DNA of 64,000 nucleotides from positions 62,001 through 126,000 of the forward strand of contig JAFIGE010000001.1 of the NCBI GenBank assembly GCA_020831585.1, read 5' to 3'. The first letter of the stretch is position 1; each line of letters begins with the position of its first letter. The notes beneath the pieces are model-generated. The model saw only the letters and a program-made list of their open reading frames with translations, did no database searches and was not told the DNA's origin. Of this stretch, positions 60,538 through 64,000 are shown in pieces. Position numbers and translations under genes: made by a program. This DNA comes from Opitutales bacterium. Lineage in GTDB: Bacteria; Verrucomicrobiota; Verrucomicrobiia; Opitutales; Oceanipulchritudinaceae.

Positions 60538-61798
60538 AGGCCCGCGCACTGATCGTCCGCCCCGTCTCATCCTCGTCGGCATCAATTACACGCCGGAAGT
60601 CACGGGGATCGCGCCCTACAATGCCATGCTGGCCGAATGGCTCGTGCAAAACGGATGGGACGTCGAGGTCATCACCACTTTTCCCTACTACCCGGCATGG
60701 AAAAAAATCCCCGGGGACGCGGGTAAGCTGTATCGGCGCGAGGAGATGGAGGGCGTTACGGTGCACCGGTTGTGGCACTATGTGCCAGCGAGGGTCACCG
60801 CCCTGCGCCGGATGATCCACGAGGCGACCTTTCTCATGGGCGCTTTCCTACGCTTGGTCACACTCCGGCGGGCCGATGTCCTCTTTCTTGTTTCGCCCCC
60901 CCTCCCCCTTGGCCTTCTCGGCTGGATCTACCGGTTTTTCTTCCGGCGGCCCGCCGTCTTTCATGTGCAGGACCTGCAACCGGATGCCGCCGTCGGATTG
61001 GGTATGCTCAAGCCGGGAATCCTCATCCGCACCCTCTACCGCCTGGAAGCCTTCGCCTACCGGGCCGCCGCACGCGTTTCCGGCATCAGCCCCGGAATGA
61101 TCGACGCCTTTCACAAGAAGGGTGTCCCTCCGGCAAAGACCCTCTTTTTCCCGAATCCAGTTCAGTTACCCGATCAAAAAGCCATCCCTCCCCGCGGCTG
61201 CTTCAGGGAAGCTCACTCCATCCCGCAAGACGCCTTCCTCGTCAGCTACTCCGGCAACTTGGGTGTCAAACAAGGGCTCGGTCAGATCCTCGAAGCGGCC
61301 CAGTCTTTGCGGGACGATTCCTCGGTTCGGTTCATCATCTGCGGCGACGGTGCGGAACGGGAGAAACTCGAAAAATCGGTCGCCGCGCGCGGCCTCGATT
61401 CGGTAAAGGTTTTGCCGATCCAAAACATGAAGCTTTATCACGCGCTGCTGGTTGACTCAGATTTGTGTCTCGTCACCCAGCAAGCCAACTCGGGGGCCGC
61501 GTTTTTCCCCTCCAAACTGCTCACCTTGATGGCCTTTGCGCGACCGGTCTTGGCCACGGCTGACGAGGAAAGTGCCCTTGCGGAACTCTTTCGCGATGAG
61601 CAGTGCGGCTTACTCTGCACACCCAATGACGCCCAAAGCTTCAAAGAGGCTGTCCTCTTCGCCCGCAATCACCCAAAAGAGATCGCGCACATGGCACAAA
61701 GCGGGTACCAGTATGTCTCTCGCTTCCGACGCCGAAGCGTCCTCACCCGGATTAGTGAAAAACTGAACCTGCTCGTTAAGAAGAGGCACCGGGGCTGA
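60530..61798 (+). CDS. WcaI-like glycosyltransferase family 4
   Basis: 422 residues. N-terminal LILVGINYTPEVTGIAPYNAMLAEWL, TTFPYYPAWK (about 49-58), VFHVQDLQPDAAVGLGML (about 143-160), then VSYSGNLGVKQGLGQILEAA (about 238-257) and AFFPSKLLTLMAFARPVLAT (about 324-343). The HVQDLQPD motif is characteristic of the WcaI/colanic-acid-type GT4. It probably adds a sugar to lipid-linked glycan before export. Confidence 0.92.
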   Translation: MAEGPRTDRPPRLILVGINYTPEVTGIAPYNAMLAEWLVQNGWDVEVITTFPYYPAWKKIPGDAGKLYRREEMEGVTVHRLWHYVPARVTALRRMIHEATFLMGAFLRLVTLRRADVLFLVSPPLPLGLLGWIYRFFFRRPAVFHVQDLQPDAAVGLGMLKPGILIRTLYRLEAFAYRAAARVSGISPGMIDAFHKKGVPPAKTLFFPNPVQLPDQKAIPPRGCFREAHSIPQDAFLVSYSGNLGVKQGLGQILEAAQSLRDDSSVRFIICGDGAEREKLEKSVAARGLDSVKVLPIQNMKLYHALLVDSDLCLVTQQANSGAAFFPSKLLTLMAFARPVLATADEESALAELFRDEQCGLLCTPNDAQSFKEAVLFARNHPKEIAHMAQSGYQYVSRFRRRSVLTRISEKLNLLVKKRHRG

Positions 61799-61822
61799 CA
61801 CTCCCGCCAAATACTGCACGAC

Positions 61823-63358
61823 GTGTCCGTTCATATCCATCCCTGCCCCACCCACAATCCCGCTGCACAAATGCTCGAACGGATCTCAGCCTTCTGCCTT
61901 CTGGCCGGTCCTGCACTTCTCTTCTGGTTTCAAGGCGGTAATCATTCGAGCGTGGGATGGTTCGGTGCGGCCACTCTCGGGCTTGGAATCGCGATTTGGC
62001 TTCTGAGCAAATCCATCGGAGGCCCGAACATCAGCCTTCCCCGCATTCCTCTGATATGCGGCGGAATAGCTCTCGCCATCGGGCTCTTGGGAGTTCTCCA
62101 ACCGCCGGACCCCATCGCCGATCCGTTTGTGGCTCTCCATCAAGCCGCCCTAAAAGAGCGGTGGCCATCAACCGGCTTGGCATTCTCACCCTTTGCCTGG
62201 TGGAGCATCTGTGCTCTCGGCTGGATCAGTGCGCTGGCAGGAATCGATCTTCTCAAACGTCATCCGCAGTGGATTCAACCAGCCGCTTCAACGCTCGTCC
62301 TTTCCGTATGCGGCTTTGCCCTGATCGCGACTCACCACGGGGGAGCGGTTGAATGGATGTTTCTCTCCGAGCCCGCCTTTTCCGGTCATCCCTTTGGCGG
62401 TTTCTTTCACTATAGCCTTGCCGCTGCCTTATTCAATCTGTGCTGGCCCGTAGCCTTGGCCCTCGCCCTCCACACCGGCATGGATGCCCTCGCCACTTCC
62501 TCCCTTAGGCAGTGGCTTTTTTGTCTCTGCTTCTCTGCCGTAAGCGGTTTTCTCTTCGTCACGATCTTCATCCTCACGAATCGGGCTGCGCAAGTCGCTG
62601 CCGCTCTCGGCATGGCCGTCTTCAGTCTGATGCTGCTTTTGCGGCTGCGAAGCTATTTTGACGATAGGAAGAACTGGCCCGTTTTGCCTGGGTTCATGGG
62701 CCAAAAGAAAGTGGGCAACCTTCTCGGAGGTCTCACCCTCCTGGCCGTCGGATGGATCGCCTTTCATCTCAGCGACCGTTCTTTTCAATGGGGCTCATTG
62801 GAAGTCCCCCCACCAACTCGCTTACTCGAACCCCTGCCCGACCGGGGTGACTTCCTCGTCCCCTCTGAAAGCCCGCATAGCCACCTACCCTTTTTTCCCA
62901 GGCGTCTGTCTTGGGCAACTGCGGCAACGATGCTTCCCGACGCAGGCTTTCTGGGATTCGGGCCGGGGGCCTGGTCGTATCGCTATTCTGATTACACGGG
63001 CGACACCATGATGCTGAGCTTTCCCCTGCACATACACTTCGTCTACAACGATTCCCTTCGATACCTTGTCGAATGGGGATGGATTGGCGGATTAGCCTGG
63101 ATCGTATTTTGGTTGTGGGTGCTTGCGCGGGGTGGAAGACACGCGCTGAAATCTGCCTTGAATGGAAAAGTGTGGACCCGCTTGCAATGGATTCAGATGG
63201 GCGCGTGGACCGGCCTTGTCACATGCTTGATTCATGGCTTGGTCGATTTTCCTCTCCAGTCTCCGGGGGTTTTCCTCGCCGCTATGCTGATGGCTGTTCT
63301 TGCCACGGTCCGGCCATCGTCCAAATCTTGCCGTGAGACAAAATCCGGACTGACATAG
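61823..63358 (+). CDS. O-antigen ligase/Wzy-like membrane protein
   Basis: 511 residues from GTG 61823; an ATG at 61871 is an alternative. At least ten hydrophobic helices are visible (LLAGPALLFWF, ATLGLGIAIWLL, ICGGIALAIGLLGVL, LFCLCFSAVSGFLFVTIFILT...), with a large periplasmic loop around residues 340-420 containing DAGFLGFGPGAWSYRYSDYTGD and a following HIHFVYNDSLRYLVEWGWIGG, the typical Wzy_C/WaaL layout with a conserved His. Candidate ligase or polymerase at the periplasmic face. It closes the export block. Confidence 0.8.
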   Translation: MSVHIHPCPTHNPAAQMLERISAFCLLAGPALLFWFQGGNHSSVGWFGAATLGLGIAIWLLSKSIGGPNISLPRIPLICGGIALAIGLLGVLQPPDPIADPFVALHQAALKERWPSTGLAFSPFAWWSICALGWISALAGIDLLKRHPQWIQPAASTLVLSVCGFALIATHHGGAVEWMFLSEPAFSGHPFGGFFHYSLAAALFNLCWPVALALALHTGMDALATSSLRQWLFCLCFSAVSGFLFVTIFILTNRAAQVAAALGMAVFSLMLLLRLRSYFDDRKNWPVLPGFMGQKKVGNLLGGLTLLAVGWIAFHLSDRSFQWGSLEVPPPTRLLEPLPDRGDFLVPSESPHSHLPFFPRRLSWATAATMLPDAGFLGFGPGAWSYRYSDYTGDTMMLSFPLHIHFVYNDSLRYLVEWGWIGGLAWIVFWLWVLARGGRHALKSALNGKVWTRLQWIQMGAWTGLVTCLIHGLVDFPLQSPGVFLAAMLMAVLATVRPSSKSCRETKSGLT

Positions 63359-63362
63359 ACCC

Positions 63363-64000
63363 GTGCAAATTGAGAATTCGGAAAAACGCCGGGCGCGCAT
63401 CCACACCCTCGGATGCCGCCTCAATCAGGCGGAATCGCGTATTTTGGAGGACCAGTTGGTCGCTTCCGGCTACACCTTGGTTCGGAGCGAAGAGGCCGCT
63501 GACCTGGTCATCATCCACACCTGCACGGTGACGCTGGAGGCCGAAGCCAAGTGCCGCAAGGCCATCCGCCAGGCCATTCGCGCGCAGCCCAAGGCCTTTA
63601 TCGCGGTGATCGGTTGCTATTCACAGACCGGAGCCAAGGCCATCGCGGCGATTCCCGGAGTCGATCTCATCATCGGCAATGAGGACAAGATGAACGTGCT
63701 CCTTCACGCCCGGGGAGGGAAGAATCCGCACCCAGTGATCTTGCGCGACCGCATCAGCCGGGATGATTTCCGGATCGAAACCGTGGGCGACCGCCCGTTC
63801 CCGAAACGCGCCAACCTCAAAGTGCAGGACGGGTGCGACTTCGTCTGCTCCTTTTGCATCATTCCCTTTGCGCGGGGCCGGGCGCGCTCGCGGGATTGGG
63901 AGAACCTCCTCGAAGAAGCGCGCTCCGCTGTCCAACGGGGCGTCCGCGAACTCATTCTCACGGGTGTCAACATAGGCACCTTCCGCCAGGGCGCACGCGA
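63363..64000 (+). CDS. mtaB: tRNA t6A37 methylthiotransferase MtaB-like (partial)
   Basis: Begins at GTG 63363, only 4 bases after the O-antigen ligase-like gene, and is open to the window edge (212 codons seen). The MTTase domain starts RARIHTLGCRLNQAESRILEDQL (about 10-32) with cluster-binding Cys residues (also HTCTVT and IGCYSQ), followed by the radical-SAM C-x3-C-x2-C in QDGCDFVCSFCII (about 156-168). MtaB adds methylthio to t6A37 of tRNA; the MiaB/RimO relatives are alternatives. Housekeeping gene marking the end of the polysaccharide locus. Confidence 0.9.
   Translation, partial: MQIENSEKRRARIHTLGCRLNQAESRILEDQLVASGYTLVRSEEAADLVIIHTCTVTLEAEAKCRKAIRQAIRAQPKAFIAVIGCYSQTGAKAIAAIPGVDLIIGNEDKMNVLLHARGGKNPHPVILRDRISRDDFRIETVGDRPFPKRANLKVQDGCDFVCSFCIIPFARGRARSRDWENLLEEARSAVQRGVRELILTGVNIGTFRQGAR

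Overview
The window looks like a chromosomal stretch from a moderately GC-rich Verrucomicrobiota bacterium, most likely class Opitutae. The evidence is a secreted protein ending in a VPEPSTYAA-type PEP-CTERM tail, a secreted GH88 enzyme with the Asp/Asn-rich plus FFRLRA-type C-terminus common in that phylum, a TPR/ExbB operon, and a REP-associated transposase. This placement is inferred from protein style; no rRNA or tRNA gene is present.

Layout. Bases 1-10.6 kb are mixed housekeeping and accessory genes: the tail of an unidentified gene, a secreted GH88-like hydrolase, a minus-strand TPR/hypothetical/ExbB operon, a Y1 transposase, pyrE, and clpS with an overlapping partner gene. A PEP-CTERM protein (10.6-11.4 kb) ends at a strong terminator. 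From 11.5 kb to 63.4 kb the window is essentially one very large surface-polysaccharide locus. It runs from a TupA-like ATP-grasp protein and a Wzm/Wzt ABC exporter through about 25 glycosyltransferases, sugar-nucleotide enzymes (epimerases, rmlA, rmlB, a Gfo/Idh/MocA oxidoreductase), two acyltransferases, a sulfotransferase and a Wzy-like membrane protein. It ends in an export block: polyprenyl-phosphate sugar transferase, beta-barrel, Wza-like, Wzc-like, GT2, WcaI-like GT4 and O-antigen ligase-like protein. The window closes inside an mtaB-like tRNA methylthiotransferase.

How it works together (inference). The polyprenyl-phosphate transferase starts a lipid-linked glycan, GT2/GT4/GT8/GT10/GT11/GT14/GT61-type enzymes extend and branch it, and acyl and sulfate groups decorate it. 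Either Wzm/Wzt or a Wza/Wzc/Wzy-type route moves it out. Both an alpha-1,2- and an alpha-1,3-type fucosyltransferase plus a core-2-type branching enzyme are present, so a host-like fucosylated structure is possible.

The locus shows heavy remodelling. There are tandem duplicated gene pairs (GT8 + DUF6625-like), a second epimerase/GT4 pair reduced to an epimerase stub and a T8-frameshifted GT4, a degraded ISKra4-like element with recognisable inverted ends, a degraded ISL3-like transposase, AT-richer genes, two adjacent toxin-antitoxin modules (Phd/VapC and MntA/HepT), and a GT4 gene carrying a 7-bp tandem repeat in its coding sequence that could switch frame. Many gene junctions are ATGA/GTGA overlaps, indicating long co-transcribed units.
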